Source of the DNA: Rikenellaceae bacterium
GTDB lineage: Bacteria; Bacteroidota; Bacteroidia; Bacteroidales; Rikenellaceae
Reading direction: 5' to 3'
Assembly (NCBI GenBank): GCA_017463585.1
Contig: JAFTOX010000003.1
Span: 372,001-436,000 of the forward strand
DNA: 64,000 bases
Shown here: in pieces, positions 1 to 9,775 of the stretch
Layout: the number at the start of each line of letters is the position of its first letter
How positions within the stretch are numbered: position 1 is the stretch's first letter
Program-made: the position numbers and the translations under genes
The notes under the pieces: model-generated
Told to the model about the DNA's origin: nothing
The model's input: the letters and a program-made list of their open reading frames with translations, nothing else
Databases searched by the model: none

Positions 1-2
1 AG

Positions 3-365
3 TTGAAATTTCTGCTTGACACAGTTGGTAGAGAGACTATAACTATGGACGATGGGACAGTTGTTTACGCTGCTTTTTTCAGAAATAAAGACAAGCACCC
101 CATAGCCGATTATCGTGCTTGGGCACAATATATGGTGCGATATCCCAAAGGTTGCTCGGCCAAAGGGCAAGTCAAACTGAAATACATTGTCGAGAAGGAC
201 GGCAGTGTTTCATTCAAGGAGGTGATTTTCTCGGCTGATCCTGCACTGACTGAGGCTGTTAAAGATGTTTTGGACCATTCACCGAGATGGCACCCGGCAG
301 TCAGCCTCGACGGCAAAGAGTTCTATCGAATAACATTCACATTGAACGTAATGTTCAACTACTAA
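3..365 (+). CDS. TonB C-terminal domain protein, 5'-truncated by the window edge
   Basis: The frame is open to the left edge of the window, so this is only the C-terminal part (about 120 residues) of a longer protein; the TTG at the first in-frame codon is not a credible start. The visible part has the TonB_C layout: a segment built around 'GQVKLKYIVEKDGSV', then 'SFKEVIFS', then 'HSPRWHPAV' and a final strand 'ITFTLNVMF'. Proteins of this type pass proton-motive force from ExbB/ExbD to outer-membrane TonB-dependent receptors, or occur as TonB-like tails on periplasmic proteins. The missing N-terminus would show whether there is a membrane anchor or a sensor domain. A hairpin follows the stop codon. 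Confidence 0.7.
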   Translation: MKFLLDTVGRETITMDDGTVVYAAFFRNKDKHPIADYRAWAQYMVRYPKGCSAKGQVKLKYIVEKDGSVSFKEVIFSADPALTEAVKDVLDHSPRWHPAVSLDGKEFYRITFTLNVMFNY

Positions 366-373
366 TAAGCAAT

Positions 374-401
374 CCGCCCGACCTCAGCAGAAGTCGGGCG
401 G
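374..401. terminator. Hairpin between convergent genes
   Basis: A 9-bp perfect stem (CCGCCCGAC / GTCGGGCGG) with a 10-base loop lies 9 bases after the TonB-like stop codon. The tail is only moderately T-rich. It sits between two convergent genes and could serve both. Confidence 0.6.
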
Positions 402-424
402 TATTCTGTTCATAGCAGAATGGA

Positions 425-601
425 TTACTTAATCTTGTCGCGCAAGAAGAAGTAGTAAATCAGCAAACCGATCCAACTGCAACTCAGCAGAACAATTGCA
501 ATCACGATCTTCCACAAAATGCTAATGGTCTTGTGTGCGAACAGATCCCATACACACCAAATGGTCAGAATGACACCAATCCAATAAATAATAGTTGACA
601 T
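425..601 (-). CDS. Small two-helix membrane protein (PLDc_N-like), 58 aa
   Basis: An intact 58-codon frame from ATG to TAA encodes MSTIIYWIGVILTIWCVWDL and a second hydrophobic stretch ending YYFFLRDKIK. There are two predicted transmembrane helices, at about residues 3-20 and 30-52, with a short polar turn (AHKT) between them and a basic C-terminal tail. The pattern, with WIGLLIYYFFLR near the end, resembles the short 'phospholipase D/nuclease N-terminal' membrane family common in Bacteroidota. Those proteins have no known catalytic role. It lies 38 bases upstream of the truA stop codon on the same strand and may be the last gene of that transcript being traversed in the order truA then this gene. 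The start codon is the only ATG that keeps both helices. Confidence 0.65.
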   Translation of the reverse strand: MSTIIYWIGVILTIWCVWDLFAHKTISILWKIVIAIVLLSCSWIGLLIYYFFLRDKIK

Positions 602-639
602 AGAGTTTAATTATTTAAGGTTAAACAATAGTTTTTCAA

Positions 640-1398
640 TCAATTACGTCGTTCGAACACTTCGGGCGGATATTGCACATCGTTCAAAAACAACCCTTGC
701 GCAGGCGCCGATCCCGACGAACGCGACAGATCGCGTGCAGCAACAATCTCGGCAAAACCCTCAGGAGTCAGCTTACCCATACCGACATCGACCAACGTCC
801 CGACAATCGCACGCACCATATTACGCAAAAAGCGGTCGGCAGCAATCGTAAATTCCAAAACGCCATCGTCCAACACTCGCCAACGAGCTTCGTAGATGTG
901 GCAAATATTGGTCGTATTATTCGAATTGAGTTTGGCAAACGAGGTGAAATCCTCAAAATCAAACAACCGCGTTGCTGCCTCGTTCATCGCCTCAACATCC
1001 AACGGCACATAGTACTGCCACGAGTGGGCACGAGTAAATGGATTCTTCTTAGGCTCAATACGATAGCGATACTCGCGGCGCACTGCACCGAAACGTGCGT
1101 GAGCGTCGTCAGCCACCTGCGAAATACTCATCACCGCAATATCGCGCGGCAAAATCGCATTCAAATGATAGGCGAAACTCGCAGTATCGGCAATCGGTTG
1201 TGCAGCGTCGAAATGAGCAACATAATACGACGCGTGAACACCCGTATCGGTGCGTCCGGCACCCACAATCTCGGTCGGGCAGCGCAGAAGGGTAGAGAGT
1301 CCCTGCTCGATGCACTGCTGCACCGAAGGAGCCGACTTCTGACGTTGCCAACCACAATAGGCCGTACCGTCGTAACGCAACTCGATAAAGTATCGCAT
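640..1398 (-). CDS. truA: tRNA pseudouridine(38-40) synthase TruA
   Basis: This enzyme converts uridines 38-40 of the tRNA anticodon stem-loop to pseudouridine. The 252-residue protein opens with the typical 'YFIELRYDGTAYCGWQRQ' and has the catalytic loop 'GAGRTDTGVHA', with the nucleophilic aspartate at about residue 51. The C-terminal half has the conserved 'RFLRNMVRAIVGTL' segment. The length is normal for the family (about 245-270). It is transcribed leftward and is divergent from lepB; the roughly 190-base gap between them holds the lepB promoter. Nothing is missing. Confidence 0.96.
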   Translation of the reverse strand: MRYFIELRYDGTAYCGWQRQKSAPSVQQCIEQGLSTLLRCPTEIVGAGRTDTGVHASYYVAHFDAAQPIADTASFAYHLNAILPRDIAVMSISQVADDAHARFGAVRREYRYRIEPKKNPFTRAHSWQYYVPLDVEAMNEAATRLFDFEDFTSFAKLNSNNTTNICHIYEARWRVLDDGVLEFTIAADRFLRNMVRAIVGTLVDVGMGKLTPEGFAEIVAARDLSRSSGSAPAQGLFLNDVQYPPEVFERRN

Positions 1399-1472
1399 AG
1401 CCTTCGAAACCCTATATTACCACATAAATTGCCAACAAATATAATATAAAAAACTAAAACGGTCAAAAAATA

Positions 1473-1504
1473 TTTCATTTTCAGCGACGAAAATTGTATC
1501 TTTG
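1473..1504 (+). promoter_or_regulatory. Putative lepB promoter
   Basis: TTTC at 1473-1476, a 20-base spacer, then TATCTTTG at 1497-1504. The second element matches the Bacteroidota -7 consensus TAnnTTTG exactly; the first differs from TTTG at one base. Transcription would begin about 75 bases before the lepB ATG at 1586. Confidence 0.6.
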
Positions 1505-1585
1505 TCCGTTGGGAGATGCCCGAAATCAAGCTGGGCAAATCGACCTGAAAACAAGCATTTTAACACAAAATTTGAAGTTTCAAAA

Positions 1586-2944
1586 ATGGATAAACTCAAA
1601 AAGATATTCGCCAACCGTTGGGTTAAATTTTCACTCGCTGCCATCATTTACACACTTTGGTTCGTCGTTTGGACCGGAAATCTGTGGTGGTTGCTGGGTC
1701 TGATCGTCATTTTCGACGTCTATATTTCGAAGTTCGTAACGGGTCGATTGAGCCGCATTAACGAACAACTCAAAGAGCGCAGCAAGGCTTATCGAACTGC
1801 CGAGGAGTGGGTGAGTGCGATTATCTTCGCAACGGTCGTGGCATCGGTGATCCATATCTTTGTGTTCCAGATGTATGTGATTCCTTCGTCATCGATGGAG
1901 GGCACGTTGCTCGTGGGTGATTACCTCTACGTGAGCAAGGTTACATACGGACCGCAGATGCCCAATACGCCGATCTCGTTCCCGTTTGTTCATCACACAA
2001 TGCCCTTCTCGAAGACGGGCGCAAAGTCCTATTCGGAGGCGATTCAGCGTCCTTATCACCGCCTGAAAGGTCTGCGAAAGATCGAACGCGACGACATCGT
2101 GGTGTTCAACTTTCCCGCAGGCGACACCGTACTTTTGGAGCGTCAGGATAAGACCTATTACGACGTACTGCGCTACTATCAGCAGCAATATGGACACACC
2201 GAGGGTCGCCGTCGTTTGGAGCAGGATTTCACGATCATCACTCGCCCCGTCGATAAGCGCGAGAACTATATCAAGCGTTGCGTTGCCATTGCGGGCGATA
2301 CGCTCTCGATCGTCAATGGCGATGTGATTGTCAATGGAGTGAAACAGCGCGAAATTCCCGAAAAACAACACCTTAACTTCGTAACGACAAATGCTCCGAT
2401 CAGCCTCACGGCGTTCAAGAATATGGGCATTAGCGAGGTTTCGGGTGCAGGGCTGAACTACTCGATGCACCTGACCGAGGCCGAAGAGAAGGCCGTCAGC
2501 GAAATGCGCAAGGTGGTTGCTACGGAGCGTTACCACGACGATTTGCGCAACCTCGACTATTTCCCCAACGACACCTCATACACTTGGAATATCGACAATA
2601 TGGGTCCGCTGTGGATTCCTGCCAAAGGTGCAACGATCGCCCTCAACGCCCAAACGTGGCCGTTGTATCGTCGCGCAATTGAGGTATATGAAGGCAACTC
2701 GGTCGAGGAGCGCGATGGCGAGTATCTGATTAATGGCGAGGCGGCGACGGAGTACACTTTCAAAATGGATTACTACTTTATGATGGGCGACAACCGACAC
2801 AACTCGGCTGACTCGCGCTTTTGGGGTTTCGTTCCCGAGGATCACATCGTAGGTAAGGCTTCGTTTGTATGGCTCTCGCTAGATCCCGATAAGAGTTTCC
2901 CCGCGAATATCCGTTGGAGCCGTATGTTCCGCAAAACAATCTAA
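1586..2944 (+). CDS. lepB: Signal peptidase I (LepB), long Bacteroidota form
   Basis: This membrane-bound serine protease removes signal peptides from exported proteins. I place the start at ATG 1586 ([12 protein letters not shown]), giving 452 residues. The frame is open back to 1502, but those 28 codons overlap the promoter's -7 box and look non-coding. Two hydrophobic helices lie near the N-terminus (about residues 12-45 and 75-97). The catalytic serine is in '[14 protein letters not shown]' (about Ser103), the general-base lysine in '[13 protein letters not shown]', and the C-terminal box is '[15 protein letters not shown]'. A long insert (about 180 residues) between the lysine box and the last box makes it much longer than E. 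coli LepB, as is usual in this phylum. An IMPACT-family gene follows after 18 bases. Confidence 0.95.
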   Translation: MDKLKKIFANRWVKFSLAAIIYTLWFVVWTGNLWWLLGLIVIFDVYISKFVTGRLSRINEQLKERSKAYRTAEEWVSAIIFATVVASVIHIFVFQMYVIPSSSMEGTLLVGDYLYVSKVTYGPQMPNTPISFPFVHHTMPFSKTGAKSYSEAIQRPYHRLKGLRKIERDDIVVFNFPAGDTVLLERQDKTYYDVLRYYQQQYGHTEGRRRLEQDFTIITRPVDKRENYIKRCVAIAGDTLSIVNGDVIVNGVKQREIPEKQHLNFVTTNAPISLTAFKNMGISEVSGAGLNYSMHLTEAEEKAVSEMRKVVATERYHDDLRNLDYFPNDTSYTWNIDNMGPLWIPAKGATIALNAQTWPLYRRAIEVYEGNSVEERDGEYLINGEAATEYTFKMDYYFMMGDNRHNSADSRFWGFVPEDHIVGKASFVWLSLDPDKSFPANIRWSRMFRKTI

Positions 2945-2962
2945 CCACTCAACCACCGAGCA

Positions 2963-3574
2963 ATGGAGAACGACGTATATCGCACCATAGAGGCCGACGC
3001 CGAGGCACTATTCAAAGAGAAGAGCAGCAAGTTCCTCTGCTTTGCTTACCCCGTAAAGACGGAGGAGCAGATACGCGAGCGACTCGAAGTGCTGTACAAA
3101 AAATATTACGACGCTACACACCATTGCTACGCGTGGCGATTGGGCCCGCGAGGCGAATCATTCCGCGCCAACGACGACGGCGAGCCATCATCGACCGCCG
3201 GCAAACCAATACTTGGGCAGTTACTATCGCACGAGATTACCGATTGCCTGATCGTGGTTGTGCGATATTTCGGCGGCACGAAATTGGGCGTTTCGGGACT
3301 GATTGAGGCCTACAAGACCTCGGCTGCGGAGGTTATTGCTGCGGCTCAGGTGGTCGAGCGCACGGTCGATGATCGTATCGAGGTGCGATTCTCATATATG
3401 GCTATGAACGAGGTGATGAAGATCGTCAAGGATCTGCAACCGAAGATCGCCGAACAGTGTTTCGACAATCTCTGCACGATGACGCTCACCATACGTCAAA
3501 GCCTCAGCGAGCAACTGCTCACACGTCTGTCGAAGGTCGAGGGAGCACAAGCCGAATTGATGACAAACAACTAA
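2963..3574 (+). CDS. IMPACT/YigZ family protein
   Basis: The 203-residue protein has the two-domain YigZ layout: an N-terminal UPF0029/IMPACT domain with 'KSSKFLCFAYPV', 'HHCYAWRLG', 'ANDDGEPSSTAGKPIL' and the signature 'VVVRYFGGTKLGVSGLI', then a ferredoxin-like DUF1949 domain from about residue 137. Eukaryotic IMPACT regulates translation by modulating Gcn2; the bacterial role is not firmly established, although nucleic-acid binding has been proposed. It sits between lepB and pyrB with short gaps (18 and 16 bases), so the four genes lepB to pyrI probably share a transcript. The family assignment is secure; the function is not. Confidence 0.88.
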   Translation: MENDVYRTIEADAEALFKEKSSKFLCFAYPVKTEEQIRERLEVLYKKYYDATHHCYAWRLGPRGESFRANDDGEPSSTAGKPILGQLLSHEITDCLIVVVRYFGGTKLGVSGLIEAYKTSAAEVIAAAQVVERTVDDRIEVRFSYMAMNEVMKIVKDLQPKIAEQCFDNLCTMTLTIRQSLSEQLLTRLSKVEGAQAELMTNN

Positions 3575-3590
3575 AAACCAAACATAAACT

Positions 3591-4502
3591 ATGGCGAAGA
3601 AGAGTCTTATTTCAATCACCGATCTCACCAAAGATGAGATCATTCGCATTACCGAATTGGCTGCCTACTTCGAGGAGCACCCCTACGAGCCACTGCTCAA
3701 CGGACGAGTGATCGCCTCGCTGTTTTTCGAGCCTTCGACCCGCACCCGACTCAGTTTCGAGAGCGCAATCAACCGCCTCGGTGCCCGCGTAATCGGTTTC
3801 TCGGATACGGCCAACACCAGCGTATCGAAGGGCGAAACCTTCCACGACACCATTCAGGTGATTAGCAACTACTGCGATATGATCGTAATGCGCCACTCGT
3901 TGGAGGGTGCTCCGCGCTACGCCAGCGAGTTCTCGAAGGTGCCTATCGTCAATGCAGGCGACGGAGCAAACCAGCACCCCTCGCAGACGCTGCTCGACCT
4001 CTATTCGATCAAAAAGACACAGGGCACGTTGGATGGTATCAATATTATGATGGTCGGCGATTTGAAGTACGGTCGCACCGTACATTCGTTGTTGCAGGCT
4101 CTCTCGCACTTCAATACCAAATTTACGTTCGTTGCTCCGCCCGAGCTGCGTATGCCCGAGGAGTATAAGCAGTTCCTGCGCGACAAGGGTTTGGAATACA
4201 CCGAGACGACCGAGATCGGCGACGCTATCAACGAGGCTGACATCGTCTATATGACCCGCGTGCAGCGCGAGCGTTTCACCGATCCGATGGAGTATGAGCG
4301 CGTGAAGAATGTCTATGTTTTGAAGAACTCAATGCTCGATGGCACGAAGGAGAATATGCGTATTCTGCACCCGCTGCCGCGCGTGGGCGAGATCGCTTAC
4401 GACGTCGATCAGAATCCCAAGGCATACTACTTCAACCAGACCGAAAACGGCGTTTATACCCGTATGGCAATCATCAGTTATTTGTTAGGCGTTAAAAAGT
4501 AA
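3591..4502 (+). CDS. pyrB: Aspartate carbamoyltransferase catalytic subunit
   Basis: This enzyme condenses carbamoyl phosphate with aspartate, the committed step of pyrimidine synthesis. The 303-residue protein has the carbamoyl-phosphate loop '[13 protein letters not shown]' (Ser49-Thr50-Arg51-Thr52-Arg53), '[12 protein letters not shown]' (about residue 127), the aspartate-binding 'TRVQRERF' and the closing '[14 protein letters not shown]'. The length matches the catalytic chains of class B enzymes. pyrI begins 9 bases after the stop, so the holoenzyme is most likely the E. coli-type dodecamer of catalytic trimers and regulatory dimers. No attenuator or leader is visible, because the gene follows its upstream neighbour by only 16 bases. 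Confidence 0.97.
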   Translation: MAKKSLISITDLTKDEIIRITELAAYFEEHPYEPLLNGRVIASLFFEPSTRTRLSFESAINRLGARVIGFSDTANTSVSKGETFHDTIQVISNYCDMIVMRHSLEGAPRYASEFSKVPIVNAGDGANQHPSQTLLDLYSIKKTQGTLDGINIMMVGDLKYGRTVHSLLQALSHFNTKFTFVAPPELRMPEEYKQFLRDKGLEYTETTEIGDAINEADIVYMTRVQRERFTDPMEYERVKNVYVLKNSMLDGTKENMRILHPLPRVGEIAYDVDQNPKAYYFNQTENGVYTRMAIISYLLGVKK

Positions 4503-4511
4503 AAAAGGACT

Positions 4512-4979
4512 ATGGCACACGATAATAAAATACAAGAGGTTCGCGCCATCGAGAATGGTACGGTAATCGACCACATTCCGTCGGATCAGCTCTTCAAGAT
4601 TATCCGCATTATGCAGCTCGACCGAGCTCCTCAGCGCATTACGTTCGGTATGAATCTCGAAAGTAAGCGTATGGGTAGCAAGGCTATTATCAAGATTGCC
4701 GATCGTTATTGCCTCGACAAGGAGATCAACCGCATTGCTCTGTTTGCTCCGATGGCGATGGTCAATACGATTAAGGATTTCGAAGTGATCGAGAAGCGCA
4801 AGGTAACCGTTCCGGAACATATTGATGGTTTCGTGCGTTGCGCCAACCCCAAGTGTATCACCAACAACGAGCCCGTTCGCACGGCTTTTGATGTAATGAA
4901 CCACGACGGACAGATCTCGTTGCGTTGCCGCTACTGCGAGAAGGTAACCCCTCAATCGCAGATGGAGATGATAAAGTAG
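4512..4979 (+). CDS. pyrI: Aspartate carbamoyltransferase regulatory subunit
   Basis: This is the allosteric subunit that binds nucleotide effectors and links catalytic trimers. The 155-residue protein has an N-terminal nucleotide-binding domain with 'NGTVIDHIPS' and a C-terminal zinc domain. The four zinc ligands are visible as Cys110, Cys115, Cys139 and Cys142, with the same spacing as in E. coli PyrI. It lies 9 bases downstream of pyrB, and the pair is certainly cotranscribed. The next gene (the PLD-like gene) starts 20 bases on and differs sharply in base composition. Confidence 0.97.
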   Translation: MAHDNKIQEVRAIENGTVIDHIPSDQLFKIIRIMQLDRAPQRITFGMNLESKRMGSKAIIKIADRYCLDKEINRIALFAPMAMVNTIKDFEVIEKRKVTVPEHIDGFVRCANPKCITNNEPVRTAFDVMNHDGQISLRCRYCEKVTPQSQMEMIK

Positions 4980-4999
4980 GGTAGATTTAGATTGAGATT

Positions 5000-5755
5000 A
5001 TGGCTGAATTTCTCACAGGACAACCTCTTGTCTATAAACTAAGAGATATTATTGAGAATGCACGAGATCTGCTCGTGATAGTATCGCCGTATATCAAATT
5101 AGACGGAGAAATTCGCCATTGGTTTGAAAAACACATAAACAATCGCCATCTTCATATATTACTAATATTTGGCAAAGAAAATCCAATCTCAGATTGGGAT
5201 TTAGGCTTTTTTAAGAGATTCCCCAATATTAAAATTATATACGCAGAGAATCTACACGCTAAATATTACGCAAATGAAGATGAAGGATTAATGACTTCTT
5301 TAAACTTACACGAATATTCAATAGGTAATAATATTGAATTTGGATATTGTGCAGAAAATTCATATAACGCAAACTACGATGAGTCAGATTGCACTACCGA
5401 TGCTTTTAACTACACCCTTAAAATAGCGGCATATCCGTACAATGAATTAGTATATAAATCACGCCATTGCAAGGAGTGGCTATACAATAATCATCATAAC
5501 ACAAGCTACCACTACAAATCTCACAAAGGATATTGTATTCATTGTGGCTGCAAGATCGAGTTTAATATTGAGCGTCCTATGTGCTATGACTGCTATCAAG
5601 GTTGGGGTAGGCGACGTGGAAACGCCGAAAATTTCTGTCACTATTCGGGAGAAGAAAGTTATAGACAAACATCTATGCAAAAGCCCATTTTGACAAAGAA
5701 TTGGCATAAAGCAAAAGAATACGAAGAGGAATGTTTAGACGAATTGCCTTATTAA
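5000..5755 (+). CDS. Single-HKD PLD-family protein with C-terminal zinc ribbon, AT-rich
   Basis: The 251-residue protein has one phospholipase D-type motif: '[19 protein letters not shown]', giving His86, Lys88 and Asn102. One HKD motif per chain implies a dimer if it is active, as in Nuc-type nucleases. The first strand, 'LLVIVSPYI', is typical of PLD nucleases. The C-terminal part has CxxC pairs at Cys179/Cys182 and Cys195/Cys198, then a cysteine-poor segment (CHYSGEE, about 213-219) that resembles a decayed second zinc knuckle. By eye the gene is much more AT-rich than pyrI and uvrA, and its codons follow that bias, so it is probably transferred. It fits tightly between them (20 and 3 bases), with no promoter of its own. 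DNA or RNA cleavage is an inference from the family; the substrate is unknown. Confidence 0.75.
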   Translation: MAEFLTGQPLVYKLRDIIENARDLLVIVSPYIKLDGEIRHWFEKHINNRHLHILLIFGKENPISDWDLGFFKRFPNIKIIYAENLHAKYYANEDEGLMTSLNLHEYSIGNNIEFGYCAENSYNANYDESDCTTDAFNYTLKIAAYPYNELVYKSRHCKEWLYNNHHNTSYHYKSHKGYCIHCGCKIEFNIERPMCYDCYQGWGRRRGNAENFCHYSGEESYRQTSMQKPILTKNWHKAKEYEEECLDELPY

Positions 5756-5758
5756 ACC

Positions 5759-8551
5759 ATGACTGACGAAAAGCAACAGATTACAATTCGGGGAGCGAGA
5801 GTGCATAACCTCAAAAATATCTCGCTCACGATTCCGCATAACAAGTTAGTGGTCGTTACCGGACTCTCGGGGTCGGGTAAGTCCACTTTGGCCTTCGACA
5901 CAATTTTTGCCGAGGGTCAGCGCCGTTATGTCGAAAGTCTGTCGGCTTATGCGCGTCAGTTCCTCGGTCGTATCGAAAAACCCGACGTCGATCTGATCTC
6001 GGGCATAGCTCCCGCAATCGCCATCGAGCAAAAGGTTTCGACCAAAAACCCTCGCTCGACCGTCGGCACAACCACCGAGATTTACGACTACCTCAAACTG
6101 TTGTACGCCCGCGTGGGACACACATTCTCGCCAATTTCGGGGCGCGAGGTGCGTAGCTACCAACCTGAGCAAGTGATTGCCGAGGCCGTCGAAAGATGGT
6201 CGGACAAGCGCGTTATGGTAGCTGCTCCGTTGGTATTGACCGAAGGTCAGAGTGTAATCGAGCAGCTGACGGTGCTCTTTGGCGAGGGTATTTTGCGAAT
6301 CTATCGCAATGGCCAAACAGCACTGATTGAGGAGGTTATAAAGGACATTTCAAGCAACGAAACAGCCGAAGGCATCTCGGTCGTGGTGGATCGTGCCCGT
6401 TTGTCGGACGACGAGGAGGTGTGCAGCCGTTTGCGCGACGCAGTGACGCGTGCTTACGAATTGGGTGGTGGCGTGTGCAGAATCATTGCACTCGGAGATG
6501 AGGACGAGGTGGTGGAATACTCGTCGCGTTTCGAATTGGACGGAATGACCTTCGAAGAGCCGACCGAACACCTTTTCAGTTTCAACAATCCGATCGGAGC
6601 GTGCCCACGTTGCGAAGGTTACGGCAAGGTGATCGGCATTGACGAGGATCTGGTGGTCCCCGACAAGAGTCGCTCGATATTCGAGGACGCGATTGCTTGC
6701 TGGAAGGGGCAGACGATGAAGTGGTGGAAGGAGCAGCTGGTAAATAATGCCTACAAGTTCGATTTCCCCGTTCATACGCCTTATCACGACCTGACACGCG
6801 AACAGAAACAACTTCTGTGGCGCGGAAATGAGTATTTCCACGGGTTGGACGAATTTTTCCAATACATTGACGGAGAGCGATATAAGATTCAATTCCGAGT
6901 AATGAAGGCACGCTACACGGGCAAGACGCTTTGCTCGGAGTGTGGCGGTAGTCGCCTGCGCAAGGAGGCACTCTATGTGCGTGTCGGAGGGCGCACGATT
7001 GCCGATCTAGTTACGATGAGCGTCGATGAACTGGTCGATTTCTTCGCTACAATCCAACTCGACAAGCACGACACGGCAACCTCGGAGCGCATTTTGGTCG
7101 AGATACGCAACCGCCTGCGCTACCTGACTGACGTCGGATTGGGATATCTGACGCTCGATCGACTCTCCTCGACACTCTCAGGCGGTGAGAGTCAGCGCAT
7201 TAACCTCTCAACATCATTGGGTAGTTCGCTGGTCGGGTCGCTCTATATCTTGGACGAGCCGAGCATTGGTCTGCACCCGCGCGATACACACCGATTGATC
7301 GGCGTGCTGAAACAACTGCGCAATTTGGGTAATACGGTGATTGTCGTTGAGCACGAGGAGGAGGTTATTCGTGCGGCTGACTACATCGTCGATATCGGTC
7401 CGCGAGCGGGCGAGTTGGGCGGCAGGGTAGTCTTCAACGGTCCACTCGATAAACTGCTGAATGAGCAGAGCGAAAGCCTAACTGCCGACTACTTGACAGG
7501 ACGACGCTCGATTGCAGTGCCTCAATCGTTCCGCAGTGCAGCGGGACACGTCATTATTCGTGGCGCACGTGAGAACAATCTGAAAGGTATCGACGTGAGC
7601 ATTCCGCTTGGCGTAATGACCTGCATTACAGGCGTTAGTGGCAGTGGTAAATCATCGTTCGTGAAGGGTATTCTATATCCCGCTCTGCGACGCCAACTGA
7701 CCGAAACGGGACTGAAACCAGGCGATTTCGAATCGCTCGAAGGCGACCTCAGTCTGCTCTCATCGGTCGAGTTGGTCGATCAGAACCCCATCGGCAAATC
7801 GTCGCGCTCGAATCCCGTAACATATATCAAGGCATACGACGAAATTCGCCGTCTGTATGCCGATCAACCATACGCCAAGCACAACGGAATGGGACCATCA
7901 CACTTCTCGTTCAACATCGCGGGCGGTCGCTGCGAAGAGTGTCAAGGCGACGGTGTAATCAAGGTGTCGATGCAGTTTATGGCCGACATCGAATTGAAGT
8001 GCGAGGCGTGCGGAGGTCGCAGGTTCAAAGATGAGATCTTGGAGGTACGCTGGCACGACAAGTCGATCTACGATGTGCTGGAAATGACGATCGACGAGGC
8101 GATCGAGTTCTTTGGTGCAGGTACGGAGAGTATCTGCCGTCGCATTGTCGAACGACTGCAACCATTGCAGGACGTCGGGTTGGGATATATCAAACTCGGT
8201 CAATCATCTTCGACGCTGTCGGGCGGTGAGAGTCAGCGAGTTAAGTTAGCGTCGTATATGTTGCGCGAGAACTCGGCAGGGCGAGTAATGTTCATCTTCG
8301 ATGAGCCGACAACGGGTCTGCATTTCCACGACATCAATAAATTGCTCGCCGCTTTCGATGCTCTGATCGAGCGCGGACACTCGGTAGTAATCGTCGAGCA
8401 CAATATGGACGTGATCAAGTGTGCCGACTGGGTCATTGATCTCGGACCCGAGGCTGGTGATCGTGGTGGTGAGATCGTATTCGAGGGAACACCGCGCGAA
8501 TTGAAACAATGCGAACGTAGCCATACGGGGCAGTTCCTCGCAAAACATTAG
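5759..8551 (+). CDS. uvrA: Excinuclease ABC subunit A
   Basis: UvrA recognises DNA damage in nucleotide excision repair and loads UvrB. The 930-residue protein has two ABC ATPase halves. The first has Walker A '[14 protein letters not shown]' near residue 35 and signature '[12 protein letters not shown]'. The second has '[13 protein letters not shown]' near residue 630 and '[12 protein letters not shown]', followed by '[12 protein letters not shown]'. The zinc modules are visible as 'CPRCEGYG'/'CSECGG' and 'CEECQGDG'/'CEACGG'. The length is normal (about 940). It begins 3 bases after the PLD-like gene and is followed after 4 bases by the M16 peptidase gene, so it is part of a tight run. Confidence 0.97.
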   Translation: MTDEKQQITIRGARVHNLKNISLTIPHNKLVVVTGLSGSGKSTLAFDTIFAEGQRRYVESLSAYARQFLGRIEKPDVDLISGIAPAIAIEQKVSTKNPRSTVGTTTEIYDYLKLLYARVGHTFSPISGREVRSYQPEQVIAEAVERWSDKRVMVAAPLVLTEGQSVIEQLTVLFGEGILRIYRNGQTALIEEVIKDISSNETAEGISVVVDRARLSDDEEVCSRLRDAVTRAYELGGGVCRIIALGDEDEVVEYSSRFELDGMTFEEPTEHLFSFNNPIGACPRCEGYGKVIGIDEDLVVPDKSRSIFEDAIACWKGQTMKWWKEQLVNNAYKFDFPVHTPYHDLTREQKQLLWRGNEYFHGLDEFFQYIDGERYKIQFRVMKARYTGKTLCSECGGSRLRKEALYVRVGGRTIADLVTMSVDELVDFFATIQLDKHDTATSERILVEIRNRLRYLTDVGLGYLTLDRLSSTLSGGESQRINLSTSLGSSLVGSLYILDEPSIGLHPRDTHRLIGVLKQLRNLGNTVIVVEHEEEVIRAADYIVDIGPRAGELGGRVVFNGPLDKLLNEQSESLTADYLTGRRSIAVPQSFRSAAGHVIIRGARENNLKGIDVSIPLGVMTCITGVSGSGKSSFVKGILYPALRRQLTETGLKPGDFESLEGDLSLLSSVELVDQNPIGKSSRSNPVTYIKAYDEIRRLYADQPYAKHNGMGPSHFSFNIAGGRCEECQGDGVIKVSMQFMADIELKCEACGGRRFKDEILEVRWHDKSIYDVLEMTIDEAIEFFGAGTESICRRIVERLQPLQDVGLGYIKLGQSSSTLSGGESQRVKLASYMLRENSAGRVMFIFDEPTTGLHFHDINKLLAAFDALIERGHSVVIVEHNMDVIKCADWVIDLGPEAGDRGGEIVFEGTPRELKQCERSHTGQFLAKH

Positions 8552-8555
8552 ACGA

Positions 8556-9773
8556 ATGGAGAAATTCTACACATATACGCTACCCAACGGAATCCGCGGA
8601 ATACATCGTGCTGTACGCTCCGATGTGGCCTATTGTGCATTGATAATCAATGCCGGCACGCGCGACGAGCAGAGCGATGAGCACGGCTTGGCACATTTCA
8701 CCGAGCACGCGCTGTTCAAAGGGACCGAGCACCGTCGAGCTTACCACATCAACTGCCGATTGGAGAATCTGGGTGGCGAATTGAATGCCTATACAACCAA
8801 AGAGGAGACGGCAATCCACGCCACCGTACTGCGACGCGACCTGCCCAAAGCTGCCGAGCTGATTGCCGACATTGCATTCCACTCGACCTTCCCCGAGAAG
8901 GAACTGGTACGCGAACGCGAGGTGGTGGCCGACGAGATCAATTCGTACAAGGATTCGCCCGCCGATATGATCTACGACACGTTCGAGGATATGCTTTTTG
9001 AAGGGTCGCAGTTAGGGCACAATATTTTGGGGCGTAAGACAGCATTAAAGCACTATAACACAGAGCGTATCAAACGTTTCGTCGGACGCACGCACACCAC
9101 CGACCAGATGGTTTTTGCAACGGTGGGCAACATCTCGGATCGTCGCATACGCGAGATTGCTGAGCGATATTTTGCCAACGTACCCGCAACTCAACGCTCG
9201 TTCGAGCGAATCGCCCCCGCACCGTTCGAACCATTCGAGAAGAGCGTCGTCAAACACCTGCATCAGGCACATTGCATTATCGGCAATCGAGCCTATTCGC
9301 TGAGCGATGAGCGACGCTTGCCGTTGGCACTGCTTATCAACACATTGGGAGGGCCTTGCGCAAATTCGCTGCTCAATATTGCTGTGCGTGAGCGTAACGG
9401 ACTGACCTACAACATCGAAGCGAGTTACACGCCCTATACCGACACGGGTGCAACGAGTATCTATTTCAGTTCGGATCGTGACAAAATCGACCGTTGTTGC
9501 GAGTTGGTAGCAGAGCAGATCGCAACGCTCTGCCGCGAATCGCTCACCGCACGTCAGTTGGCAATCGCCAAAAAGCAATATATGGGGCAGATGGCTATCG
9601 CAATGGAGAGCCGCGAAGCGTATATGCTTGGAAATGGCAAAAGTTACTTGATTTACAACGAAGTAGAGCCGATCGAGAAGGTCTATGAACGTATCGAGCG
9701 CATTACGCGCGAGCAGATCGCCGAGATCGCAAACGACATTTTCGGGCGCACTTCGACACTTATATATAAATAG
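8556..9773 (+). CDS. M16 family zinc metallopeptidase (insulinase-like)
   Basis: The inverted zinc motif HFTEH (His47, Glu50, His51) and a downstream 'EREVVADEINSYKDSP', which should give the third metal ligand, mark an active M16 peptidase. At 405 residues it has one pair of M16 domains, like the mitochondrial processing peptidase beta subunit or B. subtilis MlpA-type proteins, not the four-domain pitrilysins. The C-terminal half has the 'GPCANSLLNIAVRERNGLTY' segment typical of the second domain. There is no signal peptide, so it is predicted to be cytoplasmic. The start lies 4 bases after uvrA and its stop is 2 bases before the next gene. Confidence 0.93.
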   Translation: MEKFYTYTLPNGIRGIHRAVRSDVAYCALIINAGTRDEQSDEHGLAHFTEHALFKGTEHRRAYHINCRLENLGGELNAYTTKEETAIHATVLRRDLPKAAELIADIAFHSTFPEKELVREREVVADEINSYKDSPADMIYDTFEDMLFEGSQLGHNILGRKTALKHYNTERIKRFVGRTHTTDQMVFATVGNISDRRIREIAERYFANVPATQRSFERIAPAPFEPFEKSVVKHLHQAHCIIGNRAYSLSDERRLPLALLINTLGGPCANSLLNIAVRERNGLTYNIEASYTPYTDTGATSIYFSSDRDKIDRCCELVAEQIATLCRESLTARQLAIAKKQYMGQMAIAMESREAYMLGNGKSYLIYNEVEPIEKVYERIERITREQIAEIANDIFGRTSTLIYK

Positions 9774-9775
9774 GT

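Noticed and set aside
1502..1585. N-terminal extension of lepB
   Set aside because: Overlaps the promoter -7 box and lacks any similarity; the start at 1586 is better.
5000..8551. A complete defence system of PLD gene plus uvrA
   Set aside because: UvrA is a normal repair protein with all motifs; the PLD gene stands alone and no ATPase/helicase partner of known defence types is present.
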